Shown here one piece after another: positions 46,990 through 60,545 of a DNA stretch of 64,000 nt (its first letter is position 1; each line of letters opens with the position of its first letter). This DNA is from Alphaproteobacteria bacterium (GTDB lineage: Bacteria > Pseudomonadota > Alphaproteobacteria > UBA828). Where the stretch lies: NCBI GenBank assembly GCA_011523425.1, contig WTGU01000131.1:45709-109708 (forward strand), read 5' to 3'. Under the pieces are notes generated by a model. That model saw only the letters and a program-made list of their open reading frames with translations, was not told the origin of the DNA and made no database searches. The translations under genes were made by a program, and so were the position numbers.

Positions 46990-47651
46990 TGCGAACCGAC
47001 ATTCTGCGCAGCGTGGCGCACGAGGCGCCGGGCGCGCCGGATCAGCCATGGGAGGCGGTCATCGCGGCTGCCGAGCGGGCGCCTGCGGCCCGTATGCCCG
47101 GCTCGCTCCGGCACAGCGAGGAATCCTGGGGCCGGCTCTCGCCGGAGGAGCCGATCACCCCCGCCGCCGTGCTCGTCGCCGTCATCGAGCGGGCGGGTGC
47201 GCTCTCGGTGCTGCTCACCCGGCGGGCCGAGCGGCTGGCGCGCCACGCCGGCCAGATCAGCTTTCCCGGCGGCCGTGCCGATCCCGGGGACGGGAGTCCG
47301 CAGCGAACGGCGCTCAGGGAGGCGGAGGAGGAGATCGGGCTGCCGGCGGCATCGGTCGAGGTCGCGGGCCGGCTCGACGACTATCTCGTGGGCACCGGCT
47401 ACCGCATCACGCCGGTCGTCGGCTTCGTCGCGGCGCCGCCGGCCTTCACGCCGGACACCCGCGAGGTGGCGGAGATCTTCGAGGTGCCGCTGTCCTTCGT
47501 GCTTGAGCCCGCCAACTACCGCCGCGACGGGCTGACGGTGAACGGCGTCGAGCGCCGTTTTTACGTGCTGCCCTATGGGGCGTATCATATCTGGGGTGCC
47601 ACGGCGGCGATCCTCGTCAACTTCCGGGATGTGGTGCGGGCGTCATGCTGA
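46989..47651 (+). CDS. Nudix hydrolase, CoA pyrophosphatase type
   Basis: A 220-residue enzyme. It has the CoA pyrophosphatase hallmark LLTRRAERLARHAGQISFPGG followed directly by the Nudix box (REAEEEIGL). It probably splits CoA or related dinucleotides into 4'-phosphopantetheine and 3',5'-ADP, or hydrolyses another nucleotide. Coupled to the DUF1285 gene upstream and overlapping DUF6111 by seven bases. Confidence 0.9.
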   Translation: MRTDILRSVAHEAPGAPDQPWEAVIAAAERAPAARMPGSLRHSEESWGRLSPEEPITPAAVLVAVIERAGALSVLLTRRAERLARHAGQISFPGGRADPGDGSPQRTALREAEEEIGLPAASVEVAGRLDDYLVGTGYRITPVVGFVAAPPAFTPDTREVAEIFEVPLSFVLEPANYRRDGLTVNGVERRFYVLPYGAYHIWGATAAILVNFRDVVRASC

Positions 47652-47923
47652 GAACCACTCTGATCCATATCCTGATCCTGCTCGCGCCGACGATCCTCTA
47701 CATCGCCTTTCTCATCCTGGCGCGGCGGATCCAGCTGAGCCGCAGCAGCTTTGCGGCGCAGCTGCGCAAGCTGCCGTGGATCAGGCTGCTGGGCAGCGGG
47801 CTGATCCTGACGGCGGCGAGCCTGGTGGTGTGGGCCATGACCGGCGGCGGCGACCCGGAGGGCACTTACGTGCCGGCGCGCATCGTCGACGGCGAGATCG
47901 TGCCGGGCGAGGTCGTCGACTGA
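47645..47923 (+). CDS. DUF6111 family small membrane protein
   Basis: A 92-residue protein with two hydrophobic segments, at about residues 7-27 and 46-66, separated by a basic loop (RRIQLSRSSF). The C-terminus is acidic (GEIVPGEVVD). It is placed between a Nudix and a CCA transferase gene, as in other alphaproteobacteria. Function unknown. Confidence 0.78.
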   Translation: MLRTTLIHILILLAPTILYIAFLILARRIQLSRSSFAAQLRKLPWIRLLGSGLILTAASLVVWAMTGGGDPEGTYVPARIVDGEIVPGEVVD

Positions 47924-47934
47924 GCACCGAGCGA

Positions 47935-49176
47935 GTGGAGAGGACCGTCCACGCTCCCTGGATGACCGCCCCCTCCACGCGCGCGGTGGTGGATGCGCTC
48001 ACGGCCGGCGGCGCCGACGTGCGCTTCGTCGGTGGCTGCGTCCGCGACGCGCTGCTGGGGCGCGAGAGCAGCGACATCGACATCGGCACCCCCGACGAAC
48101 CCGAGCGGGTGCTGGCGCTGCTTGAGGGCTCCGGAATTGAGACCCGCACAGTGCCACGCGGGGTCGCACATGGCACGGTGACCGCGCTTGCCGAGGGCAA
48201 CCGCTACGAGATCACCACGCTCCGGCGCGACGTGCAGACCGACGGCCGCCACGCCGAGGTCGCCTTCACAGATGACTGGCGGGAGGACGCGGCGCGCCGC
48301 GATTTCACCATCAACGCCATGAGCCTGACGGCGGACGGCACGGTCCACGACTATTTCGGCGGGCGGGCCGACCTTAAAGCCGGTCACGTGCGTTTCGTCG
48401 GCGACCCCGCGACCCGCATCGCCGAGGACCACCTGCGCATCCTCCGCTTCTTTCGTTTTCACGCCTGGTACGGCAAGGGCGAGCCGGACGCAGCCGCGCT
48501 CGAAGCCTGCAAAGCGGCAGCGCACACGATCCCATCGCTCTCAGGCGAGCGCGTGCAGGCCGAGATGATGAAGCTGCTCGCTGCCGATGATCCCGTGCCG
48601 GCACTGAATGTCATGCAGGACGCCGGTGTGCTCGACCAAGTGCTGCCGGAGGCGCAAGGAATGGCACATCTCGCTCGTCTGGTCGCGATCGAGCGGAAGG
48701 TCGCGCAGCCCGATCCGATCCGGCGCCTCGCCGCCCTGATCGCTGCTGCCGAGAGTCTAGCGGGAAAGACTGTTGCCGACCGGTGGCGCCTTTCCGCCGA
48801 AGAGGGTGCGCGCCTGACGGCCCTCACCACGCCAGAGTTCGCGCCTGCGCCCGACCTCGATGGCCGCGCCCAGCGATGCCTGATCTATCGGCTCGGCCCC
48901 GAGTGCTTCCGCGATCTCGTAGTATTGGAGTGGGCCAAAGAGACGAATGACGAGAACGAAGTGGCGTGGCGGTCGATGCTGGAGACCGCAGATGCGTGGG
49001 AGGCACCGACGTTTCCCGTCTCTGGCGAGGACATGCTGGCGCGGGGCATCCCGGAGGGACCTGAAGTCGGCGACCTGCTGCGCGCGGTCGAGGACTGGTG
49101 GATCGAGCAGGATTTCGAGCCGGATCACGCGGCCATGCTCGAGCGTCTCGACGCCCTTGTTGGCACGCGTCGATGA
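47935..49176 (+). CDS. cca: CCA tRNA nucleotidyltransferase
   Basis: A 413-residue class II nucleotidyltransferase that adds or repairs the 3' CCA of tRNAs. It shows FVGGCVRDALLGR with the active-site DIDIGT, the RRDFTINAM motif, the RNA-binding ARRDFT region, and DYFGGRADL. GTG 47935 was chosen, keeping the conserved PWM start; an ATG at 47962 would shorten it. The two tRNA-Pro and the tRNA-Arg here already encode CCA, so its job may be repair. Confidence 0.9.
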   Translation: MERTVHAPWMTAPSTRAVVDALTAGGADVRFVGGCVRDALLGRESSDIDIGTPDEPERVLALLEGSGIETRTVPRGVAHGTVTALAEGNRYEITTLRRDVQTDGRHAEVAFTDDWREDAARRDFTINAMSLTADGTVHDYFGGRADLKAGHVRFVGDPATRIAEDHLRILRFFRFHAWYGKGEPDAAALEACKAAAHTIPSLSGERVQAEMMKLLAADDPVPALNVMQDAGVLDQVLPEAQGMAHLARLVAIERKVAQPDPIRRLAALIAAAESLAGKTVADRWRLSAEEGARLTALTTPEFAPAPDLDGRAQRCLIYRLGPECFRDLVVLEWAKETNDENEVAWRSMLETADAWEAPTFPVSGEDMLARGIPEGPEVGDLLRAVEDWWIEQDFEPDHAAMLERLDALVGTRR

Positions 49177-49242
49177 GTAGTCCCCGCTGAGCGAAGACGA
49201 GACGCAATACAATTCAAGCGGGATAAGCCGGGCCGAAAGACA

Positions 49243-49348
49243 CCCACCTCCCCCTGCCCCCTCCTCCCAGGAGGAGGGGGAAAGAAAGCGGCACCGCCCC
49301 TTCTCCCTCTCCTCCCCGCCGGGGAAGAGAGGGCCGGGGTGAGGTGGG
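49243..49348. repeat. Long palindromic repeat, copy 2
   Basis: A relative of the element at 46281-46387: same outer arms (CCCACCT/AGGTGGG) and inner GGAGGGGGAA and CCGGGGTG motifs, with differences in the middle. It lies between cca and hyuB. Copy number in the rest of the genome is unknown. Confidence 0.75.
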
Positions 49349-49354
49349 GGCGCG

Positions 49355-51082
49355 CTACTCGGCCGCTTCGGCCGCCCCGTCCAGGCCGTAGTGCTCCCGC
49401 GCCGAGCTGGCGGAGATATAGCCTTCGGCGAGATCCTCGATCACCTGCTCGCGCGGCCGCTCGCGCGGGTCGCCCCAGCCGCCGCCGCCGGGAGTCTGGA
49501 AGCGGATCGAATCGCCCGGCCGGATGCGGACGTTGCTCCACTTGCTCGGGCTCGCCTTGCCGAAGGCCTCGTCGATCATGTGCCAGGTGGTAGTGTTCGC
49601 CTGCTGGTGCCAGGTGCCGGCGAGGCCGCCGGGCTGGCCGCCGTGCAGCCCCCAGGGCCGGTTGCGGTGGCGGTCCGACATCTGGCTGCCGGTGATCTCG
49701 GTATCGAGGCTCTTGAGCGTGCGCTGCGTACTGAGCCCGCCGCGGTTCCGGCCGGCGCCGCCGGAATCCTGCACCAGGATGTAGGACTCGGTGCGGAAGG
49801 GGAAGCGGGTCTCGAACACCTCCACCGGCACGACCCGGCAGTTGCCGTTGATCGAATCGGTGGCATCGTTGCCGTCGGCGAAGTTGCGCCCGCCCCAGCC
49901 GGAAAGCTCGATGGCGTAGCAGACAAAGGCCTCGCCGGTCTCCTCGTCGGTGCCGCCGAAGACGAAGTTAGTATGGGTGGCGCCTTCCGCCGCCATGGTG
50001 CGGTCGGGCAGCGCCGGCGCCAGCGCGCCGATCACGGCGCCCGCGATCTTGCAGTGGGTCTCGGTATTGCCGCCGACCTCGGGCCCCGGATAGTCGACGT
50101 TGAGCAGGGTGCCGGGCGGCGAGACCACGCGGATCGGGCGGAAGCAGCCCGAGTTCTTGGGGATCGTCTCGTCGGTGACCTGCAGGATGCCGTTGTAGGC
50201 GGCGGAGTAGGAGACGCCGAGGGTCGCGTTGATCGGGCCCAGCGCCTGCGGCGAGGTGCCGGAGTAGTCGATCACCACCTCGTCGCCCTGGACGTGGACC
50301 GCCACCCTGATGTCGTAGGGCCTGCTCTCGATGCCGTCGTCCTCCACCTGGTCCTGGAAGCGGTAGACGCCGTCCTCGATGGCGCCGATCTCGGCGCGCA
50401 TGCGGCTCTCGGAATAGTCCATCAGGTCGAGGACGTTGCGGCGGAACTGCTCCTTGCCGTACTTGCGGATCAGCTTCGCCAGCCCGCGCTCGCCCACGTC
50501 GACGCCGGCGATGAGCGCGCGCAGGTCGCCGTAGTTGTAGCGGGGGGTGCGGACGTTCGCGAGCAGCAGCTTCCACACCTCCTCGACATCCTCGCCGCGG
50601 CTCTTGATCTTGACCGGCGGCACGCGGATGCCCTCGTGGAAGATCTCGGTGGCCTCGCCGGCGAAGGCGCCCGGCACCATGCCGCCGATCTCCTGCAGAT
50701 GGCCGATGGTCATGGCGAAGCCCATCAGCTCGTCGTCGACGAAGACCGGCTTGATCAGCGTGTGCTCGGGGCAGTGGAGGCCGCCGCGGTAGGGATCGTT
50801 GTGGCAGATCACGTCGCCGGGCTCGAGCGTCTCCAGCGGGATCTCCTTGACGCAGCTTCGCACCAGCAGCGGCACGCCGCCGATCATGGACGGGCAGTAC
50901 TCCGCCTGGGCGATCATCTCGCCCTCGGGGCTCGCCAGCGCGCAGGTGAAGTCCAGCGCCTCGTTGAAGATCGTCGAATAGGACGTCTTCATCAGGACGA
51001 TGCCCATCTCGCGGCACACTGCGGTCATGGTGGAATCGATGATCGACATGGCGACCATGTCGACGTCGGCTCTCTGGGTCAT
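49355..51082 (-). CDS. hyuB: Hydantoinase B/oxoprolinase family protein
   Basis: A 575-residue HyuB-type subunit. It starts MTQRADVDMVAMSIIDST and has AEYCPSMIGG, CHNDPYRGGLHCPEH, GWGGRNFADGND, and the C-terminal SGGAGRNRGG. Together with HyuA it forms an ATP-dependent amidase acting on hydantoins, 5-oxoproline or, in related complexes, aryl ketones. The stop of hyuA lies two bases before its start. Confidence 0.93.
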   Translation of the reverse strand: MTQRADVDMVAMSIIDSTMTAVCREMGIVLMKTSYSTIFNEALDFTCALASPEGEMIAQAEYCPSMIGGVPLLVRSCVKEIPLETLEPGDVICHNDPYRGGLHCPEHTLIKPVFVDDELMGFAMTIGHLQEIGGMVPGAFAGEATEIFHEGIRVPPVKIKSRGEDVEEVWKLLLANVRTPRYNYGDLRALIAGVDVGERGLAKLIRKYGKEQFRRNVLDLMDYSESRMRAEIGAIEDGVYRFQDQVEDDGIESRPYDIRVAVHVQGDEVVIDYSGTSPQALGPINATLGVSYSAAYNGILQVTDETIPKNSGCFRPIRVVSPPGTLLNVDYPGPEVGGNTETHCKIAGAVIGALAPALPDRTMAAEGATHTNFVFGGTDEETGEAFVCYAIELSGWGGRNFADGNDATDSINGNCRVVPVEVFETRFPFRTESYILVQDSGGAGRNRGGLSTQRTLKSLDTEITGSQMSDRHRNRPWGLHGGQPGGLAGTWHQQANTTTWHMIDEAFGKASPSKWSNVRIRPGDSIRFQTPGGGGWGDPRERPREQVIEDLAEGYISASSAREHYGLDGAAEAAE

Positions 51083-51084
51083 GG

Positions 51085-53136
51085 TCAGGACTCCTCGGCG
51101 ATGCGTCCAATCAGAAGATTGCCGTACTGATCCACTCTCATGGGTTGGCCCGGCCTGAGCACGGTCACGGAGACCGGCTCCTCGATGATCGCGGGCCCGG
51201 TCACGGCGTGGCCGTCGCGCAAGCCGGCGCGGTCGTAGATCGGCGTGTCGTGCCGGCCGTCGTCGAACACCACGGAGCGCGTGGCTACGGCGTCGGGCGA
51301 GGCGGAGTCCGCCTTGCCGATGGTGGCGAGATCGGGCTTCTCGGTGAGCGAGACGACGGTGGCCTTGACGGTGATGACCTCGATCACCTCGCGCGGGATG
51401 TTGAAGCCGAAGCGCGCGAGATGCATGTCGTGGAAGGCCTGCCAGACCTTGGGCGTCGTCTCGTCGGTGAACGAATCGAAGGCGACCGGAATCTCCAGCT
51501 CGTAGTTCTGGCCGAGATAGCGCATCTCCAGCGAGCGGTAGATCTCGATGTTCTTGACGTAGCCCTGGGCCTTCAGCTCGGCGATGCCGGTCTCGATCAG
51601 CGCGGCCATCACCTCGGACGCGCGCGCCTGGTCGAAGCGCTTCGACGTCATCTGCACGGTGCGCTGCACGTCCACCCGCGCATCGGTGAGGATGAAGCCG
51701 AAGGCCGAGAACTGCCCCGGATAGTTGGGAATCACGCCCGACGGGATGCCGGCGTCGTTCATCAGGTCCGCCGCATGCAGCGGGCCCGCGCCGCCGAAGG
51801 CGAGCAGCGAGAAGTCGCGCGGATCGAGGCCGCGCTCGATCAGCACCGAGCGCAGCGCGCCCACCATGTTGTTGTTGGCGATCTGGACGATGGCGAGCGC
51901 GGTCTCCTCCGCCGTCCGCCCCAGCGGGCCGGCGACGGTCTCGATCGCCTTCTCGGCCGCGGCCACGTCGAGCGCCATCTCGCCACCGAGGAAGTTGGAC
52001 GGGTTGATCCGGCCGAGCAGCAGGTTCGCGTCGGTAACCGCCGGGCGCTCGCCGCCGGCGCCGTAGCAGGCGGGACCGGGGTTCGCGCCGGCGCTCTCGG
52101 GCCCGACCCGCAGCATGCCGCCCTTGTCTATCCAGGCGATGGAGCCGCCACCGGCGCCGATGGTGCGGATGTCGATCATCGGGATCTGGATGGGAACGCC
52201 GAACTCCACCTCGTAGTCGGTGGTGAAGTTCTCCTGCCCACCCACGATGGTCGACGTGTCGGTGGACGTGCCACCCATGTCGAGGGTGACGAGGTGGCTG
52301 ATGCCGCTCAGCTTGGCGATGTGCTTGCCCGCGATCACGCCGCCGGTGGGGCCCGAGACCGTCATCTGGATCGGCGTCCGCTGCGCCGCCTCCAGCGTCA
52401 TCTCGCCGCCGTTGGACTTGATGACGACGGCCTGGTCGGTGATGCCGCTCTCCTTGAAGCGCTCGCGGAGGCTCGCCACCTGGCGGTTCACCACCGGCTT
52501 CACGTAGGCGTCGGCGATGGTGGTGGACGCGCGCTCGTACTCCTTCCACTTCGGCAGCACGTCATAGGAGATGGAGACCGGAATGTCCGGCAGCTCCTCT
52601 TCGAGAATCTCCTTGGCGCGGCGCTCGTGGTCCGGCGTCACGTAGGAGAACAGGAAGTTGACGGCCACCGCCTCGATCGAGCCGTCCTCCCTGATCTCGC
52701 GTCCGATCGCGCGCACGGCGTCCTCGTCGAGCGGCACGTGGACCGTGCCGTTGGACATGATCCGCTCGCTCACCTCGTAGCAGTGGCGGCGCTTGACCAG
52801 TGGCTTCGGCTTGATCCAGGTGATGTCGTAGTGGCTGCGGCGGTTTCCCCGCTGGATGAAGGGGATGTCCCGGAACCCTTCGGTCGTCACGTAGGCGACC
52901 GTCGCCCCCTTGCGCTCGAGGATCGCGTTGGTCGCCACCGTGGTGCCGAGCCTGATGTTGCGGATGTCCGACGGCGCGTCGAAGCGCCCGAGACCGCCGA
53001 GGATGCCTTCGTTGGGATCGTGGGGAGTCGACAGGATCTTCCACACGTCGACCGCCCTGGTCTCCGAATTGTAGCTCACGAAATCGGTGAACGTACCGCC
53101 GACGTCGATGCCGACCAGATAATCTGCCAACACCAT
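51085..53136 (-). CDS. hyuA: Hydantoinase A/oxoprolinase family protein
   Basis: A 683-residue HyuA-type subunit. The N-terminal HyuA_N part has GIDVGGTFTDFV, the middle GGEMTLEAA and the ASKHA-type phosphate motif LDMGGTSTDTS. GPACYGAGG and the C-terminal domain follow. Provides ATP hydrolysis for the amidase reaction. First gene of the hyuAB unit, about 230 bases from the divergent SMR gene. Confidence 0.93.
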   Translation of the reverse strand: MVLADYLVGIDVGGTFTDFVSYNSETRAVDVWKILSTPHDPNEGILGGLGRFDAPSDIRNIRLGTTVATNAILERKGATVAYVTTEGFRDIPFIQRGNRRSHYDITWIKPKPLVKRRHCYEVSERIMSNGTVHVPLDEDAVRAIGREIREDGSIEAVAVNFLFSYVTPDHERRAKEILEEELPDIPVSISYDVLPKWKEYERASTTIADAYVKPVVNRQVASLRERFKESGITDQAVVIKSNGGEMTLEAAQRTPIQMTVSGPTGGVIAGKHIAKLSGISHLVTLDMGGTSTDTSTIVGGQENFTTDYEVEFGVPIQIPMIDIRTIGAGGGSIAWIDKGGMLRVGPESAGANPGPACYGAGGERPAVTDANLLLGRINPSNFLGGEMALDVAAAEKAIETVAGPLGRTAEETALAIVQIANNNMVGALRSVLIERGLDPRDFSLLAFGGAGPLHAADLMNDAGIPSGVIPNYPGQFSAFGFILTDARVDVQRTVQMTSKRFDQARASEVMAALIETGIAELKAQGYVKNIEIYRSLEMRYLGQNYELEIPVAFDSFTDETTPKVWQAFHDMHLARFGFNIPREVIEVITVKATVVSLTEKPDLATIGKADSASPDAVATRSVVFDDGRHDTPIYDRAGLRDGHAVTGPAIIEEPVSVTVLRPGQPMRVDQYGNLLIGRIAEES

Positions 53137-53365
53137 CCTCCCGCATGCTCAGGCACGCACCCGGCCTCTCGGGCCCGGCGCCGCGCCCAGTCGATCGTGG
53201 CCCGGCCTCCCCATGAACCCGGGCGGCAGGATGTTATGGGGAGAGCGGGCCGGAGGCAACCGCGCGTCCCCCGCCCCGGAGGGACGCTCCTCCCGGCCCT
53301 CCTTGACTTCCGGGCGCTTATCAAAGAATGACGGCCCTCGGCCGCCACAGTCGGGGAGTCGCGCC

Positions 53366-53689
53366 ATGCACTGGGTCTATCTCGGTCTCGCCATCGCATT
53401 CGAGGTAGGCGGCACGACCTCCATGAAGCTGAGCGAGGGCCTGACCAAGCCCGTCTTCTCGGCGCTGATCTTCATCCTCTATGGGATCAGCTTCGTGCTG
53501 TTCGCGCTCGCGCTGAAGAAGCTCGATCTCGGCCTCTCCTACGCGATCTGGGCCGGCATCGGCACGGCGGCGATCGCCATGATCGGCTACATCTGGTTCA
53601 AGGAGCCGATGGGGCCGCTCAGGATCGGCTCCATCATCCTCATCATCGTCGGCGTGGTAGGGCTCAACCTCTCCCGCGGCGCGCACTAG
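53366..53689 (+). CDS. Small multidrug resistance (SMR) transporter
   Basis: A 107-residue protein with four spans. The essential Glu is residue 13 of the first helix (AIAFEVGGTTSMKLSEG), and YAIWAGIGTAAIAMIGYIWFKEP is the family signature. Exports lipophilic cations or guanidinium. Which subfamily (EmrE, Gdx/SugE) is not decided. ATG at 53366; convergent with lipB. Confidence 0.9.
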   Translation: MHWVYLGLAIAFEVGGTTSMKLSEGLTKPVFSALIFILYGISFVLFALALKKLDLGLSYAIWAGIGTAAIAMIGYIWFKEPMGPLRIGSIILIIVGVVGLNLSRGAH

Positions 53690-53693
53690 GCGC

Positions 53694-58212
<4,519 letters not shown>

Positions 58213-59049
58213 TCAGATCAGGCCGCCGAAGACCCGGCTGATCCAGGATTCCCGATCCTCCTCGGGCTCGAGTCCGGAATCGACGAGCAGGGCGTAGCTG
58301 TGTTCGTACCACCGGCTGCCCGGGTAGTTGTGGCCGAGGACGGCGGCCGCCGTCTGCGCCTCGTCCGCCAGCCCGAGCGCCAGATACGCCTCGGTCAGGC
58401 GATGCAGCGCCTCCGGCGCGTGGCTGGTGGTCTGATAACGCTCGACCACGTTGCGGAAGCGCCCGATCGCCGCCACGTAGTGCGCGCGCCGGAGATAGTA
58501 CCGACCGACCCCCATCTCCTTGCCGGCGAGGTGGTCGCGGGTCAGGTCGACCTTGAGCCGGGCATCGCGCGCATAGGCGCTGCCGGGGAACCGCCGCACC
58601 ACCTCCTCGAGGGACTGCAGGGCGAGCGCCGTCATCTTCTGGTCTCGGTCCACGTCCGAGATCTGCTCGTAGTAGGAAAGGGCGATCAGGTAGTAGGCGT
58701 AGACCGCCTCGCTGTGGCCGGGATGCAGTTCGACGAAGCGGTTGGCTCTCTCGATCGCCTGGTCGTAGAGGTTGGCCTGGTAGTAGGTGAACGCCGAAAG
58801 GAGTTGCGCCCGGGTCGCCCAGACCGAGTAGGGATGCTGGCGCTCGACCTCGTCGAAGCCCGCCGCGGCGTCCTCGGCGTTGCCGTCCAGCAGGTTGTCC
58901 AGCGCTTCGTTGTAGAGCTCCTCGACGCTGCGCTCGACATAGGCGGGCTCTTCGTTCGCGCTGCAACCGGCGAGCAGCGCGAGAGCGAGAGCGAACGCCG
59001 CAGCCAGCGCGATCGGCGCGGCCGGCCTCGCGCCCTGCATCGCCCTCAT
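58213..59049 (-). CDS. bamD: Outer membrane assembly lipoprotein BamD
   Basis: A 278-residue lipoprotein of the BAM complex. The lipobox LLAGC makes Cys29 the acylated residue. Five tetratricopeptide repeats follow with HPYSVWATRAQL, YYLIALSYYEQI and FPGSAYARDAR, typical of BamD. Needed for insertion of outer-membrane beta-barrels. Its ATG overlaps the end of the upstream Sel1 gene (ATGA). Confidence 0.95.
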   Translation of the reverse strand: MRAMQGARPAAPIALAAAFALALALLAGCSANEEPAYVERSVEELYNEALDNLLDGNAEDAAAGFDEVERQHPYSVWATRAQLLSAFTYYQANLYDQAIERANRFVELHPGHSEAVYAYYLIALSYYEQISDVDRDQKMTALALQSLEEVVRRFPGSAYARDARLKVDLTRDHLAGKEMGVGRYYLRRAHYVAAIGRFRNVVERYQTTSHAPEALHRLTEAYLALGLADEAQTAAAVLGHNYPGSRWYEHSYALLVDSGLEPEEDRESWISRVFGGLI

Positions 59050-60449
59050 AGCCTTCCCTGCCCGTCGTCGAGGCGCGCCTCTCCGGGCGGCTCCGCGACG
59101 GCGTCCTGCCCGGCTTCCGTCTCGGCGGCTGCGACGCGCGCCTTTCGCACCGCTTCCAGCGCCTCCACCAGGTCCCGCGTCACCTGCGGCTCCATGCTCA
59201 GCGCGTTGTCCTTCAGGAATTGCCGGGTCGCTTCGATCGTGAGGTTGCCGGCGACACCGTCCACCGCTGCGCCATAGTAGCCCAGCCACTTGAGGAGCCG
59301 TTGCGCGTAGATGGCGGAATCGCCGAAGCCACCCGCCGGTCGCGGCAGGGAGACGCCGTAGATCTGCCTTCCGGGCGATTCGTTCCGAACCGTTCGAGCC
59401 GCGAGCGCGAGACTCAGCGCCTCGGCCTCGGCGCGCTCTTCGGCGCTGAGGAGGCGCGTGAGCCGGTCGCGGTAGGCGCGCGCATCGGCGCTCGCCGGGT
59501 CGTTTCCGTGTGCGGCGAGGCTGAACCACGCCATCGCCCGGACAAGGTCGCGCTCCGTCCCGAGACCGTTGGCATGGAGCAGGCCGAGACCGTTCTGGCC
59601 CACCGGGTCTCCCTGCGCGGCGGCGGCCCCGTACCAGCGACGGGCCTGCTCGAAATCGCGCGGCACGCCGCGGCCCAGATGGTAGAGCGCCGCCAGGTTG
59701 GCCTGGGCGATGGCGAGGCCCTGCTGCGCCGCCCGGCGGTACCAGACGACCGCCATGTCGTAGTCCCTCAGGCCGCCCAGCCCGGTCTCGTAGATGTGGC
59801 CGAGATTGTTCATGGCCCGCACCTGGCCCGAGTCTGCCGCGCGCGTGTACCAATGGTGCGCCATGGCGAAGTCGCGCGGGGTCCCGAGCCCCTCGTCGTA
59901 GAGCGCCGCCAGGTTGAACTGGGCATCGGTAAGGCCCTGCTCGGCCGCGCGCTGGTACCAGCCCGCCGCCGTCGCATGGTTCCGGGTGACGCCGAGGCCG
60001 TGATCGTAGGCCACGCCCAGCTCGTACTGCGCCTCGGCCAGCCCGCGCCGGGCGGCGGATTCGAGGAGCTTGATCTGGTCCTCGTCCGGGCCGGGCTCCA
60101 AGGCGCCGGAGCGCTGGAGCCGCGCCAGCGCGAGCCGGGCATGGTCGAGGCGACGCTCCGCCGCCGACCGGTACCAGCGCGCCGCCTTCTCGGCGTCCGC
60201 CGGCCTGCCGAAGCCGTTCTCGTAGAGCGTGCCGAGGTTGTACTGCGCATCGACGTCGCCCGCGAGCGCAAGCGGCGCCCAGGCGGCGCGGGCGGCCTCG
60301 TAGTCGCCGCGTTGAAACGCGTCGTAGCCGGCGAAGAAGTCGTCCGCTCGCGCCTGCGGCGGGCCGAGCGCAGCCGCGCCGGCTACCGCTGCAGCCACGG
60401 CAGCGGCGAAGAGGATCGCCCGAAAATCGCGCTCGGATTTGCGGCCCAT
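59046..60449 (-). CDS. Exported Sel1-repeat and peptidoglycan-binding protein
   Basis: A 467-residue protein. A signal peptide (to about residue 36) is followed by at least seven Sel1 repeats (A-x2-WY-x2-A-A-x2-G-x3-A-x2-N/Y-L). The C-terminus has a peptidoglycan-binding-1-like segment (YAQRLLKWLGYYGAAVDGVAG). It probably scaffolds an envelope complex. It is placed directly before bamD, where an lpxC gene is common in relatives. Translationally coupled to bamD. Confidence 0.8.
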   Translation of the reverse strand: MGRKSERDFRAILFAAAVAAAVAGAAALGPPQARADDFFAGYDAFQRGDYEAARAAWAPLALAGDVDAQYNLGTLYENGFGRPADAEKAARWYRSAAERRLDHARLALARLQRSGALEPGPDEDQIKLLESAARRGLAEAQYELGVAYDHGLGVTRNHATAAGWYQRAAEQGLTDAQFNLAALYDEGLGTPRDFAMAHHWYTRAADSGQVRAMNNLGHIYETGLGGLRDYDMAVVWYRRAAQQGLAIAQANLAALYHLGRGVPRDFEQARRWYGAAAAQGDPVGQNGLGLLHANGLGTERDLVRAMAWFSLAAHGNDPASADARAYRDRLTRLLSAEERAEAEALSLALAARTVRNESPGRQIYGVSLPRPAGGFGDSAIYAQRLLKWLGYYGAAVDGVAGNLTIEATRQFLKDNALSMEPQVTRDLVEALEAVRKARVAAAETEAGQDAVAEPPGEARLDDGQGRL

Positions 60450-60545
60450 GCCGTCGGCGGAACCCGGTCATTGCGGCGCGGCGCGCGGCGCCGCGGCCCC
60501 CGCCTCAGCTTGCATGCCTTCGCGGGATCGTCAATAAACTGTTGC

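Noticed and set aside
51083..52549. Apparent N-terminal extension of hyuB to nearly 1064 codons
   Set aside because: The upstream part is hyuA in another frame; hyuB begins at 51082.
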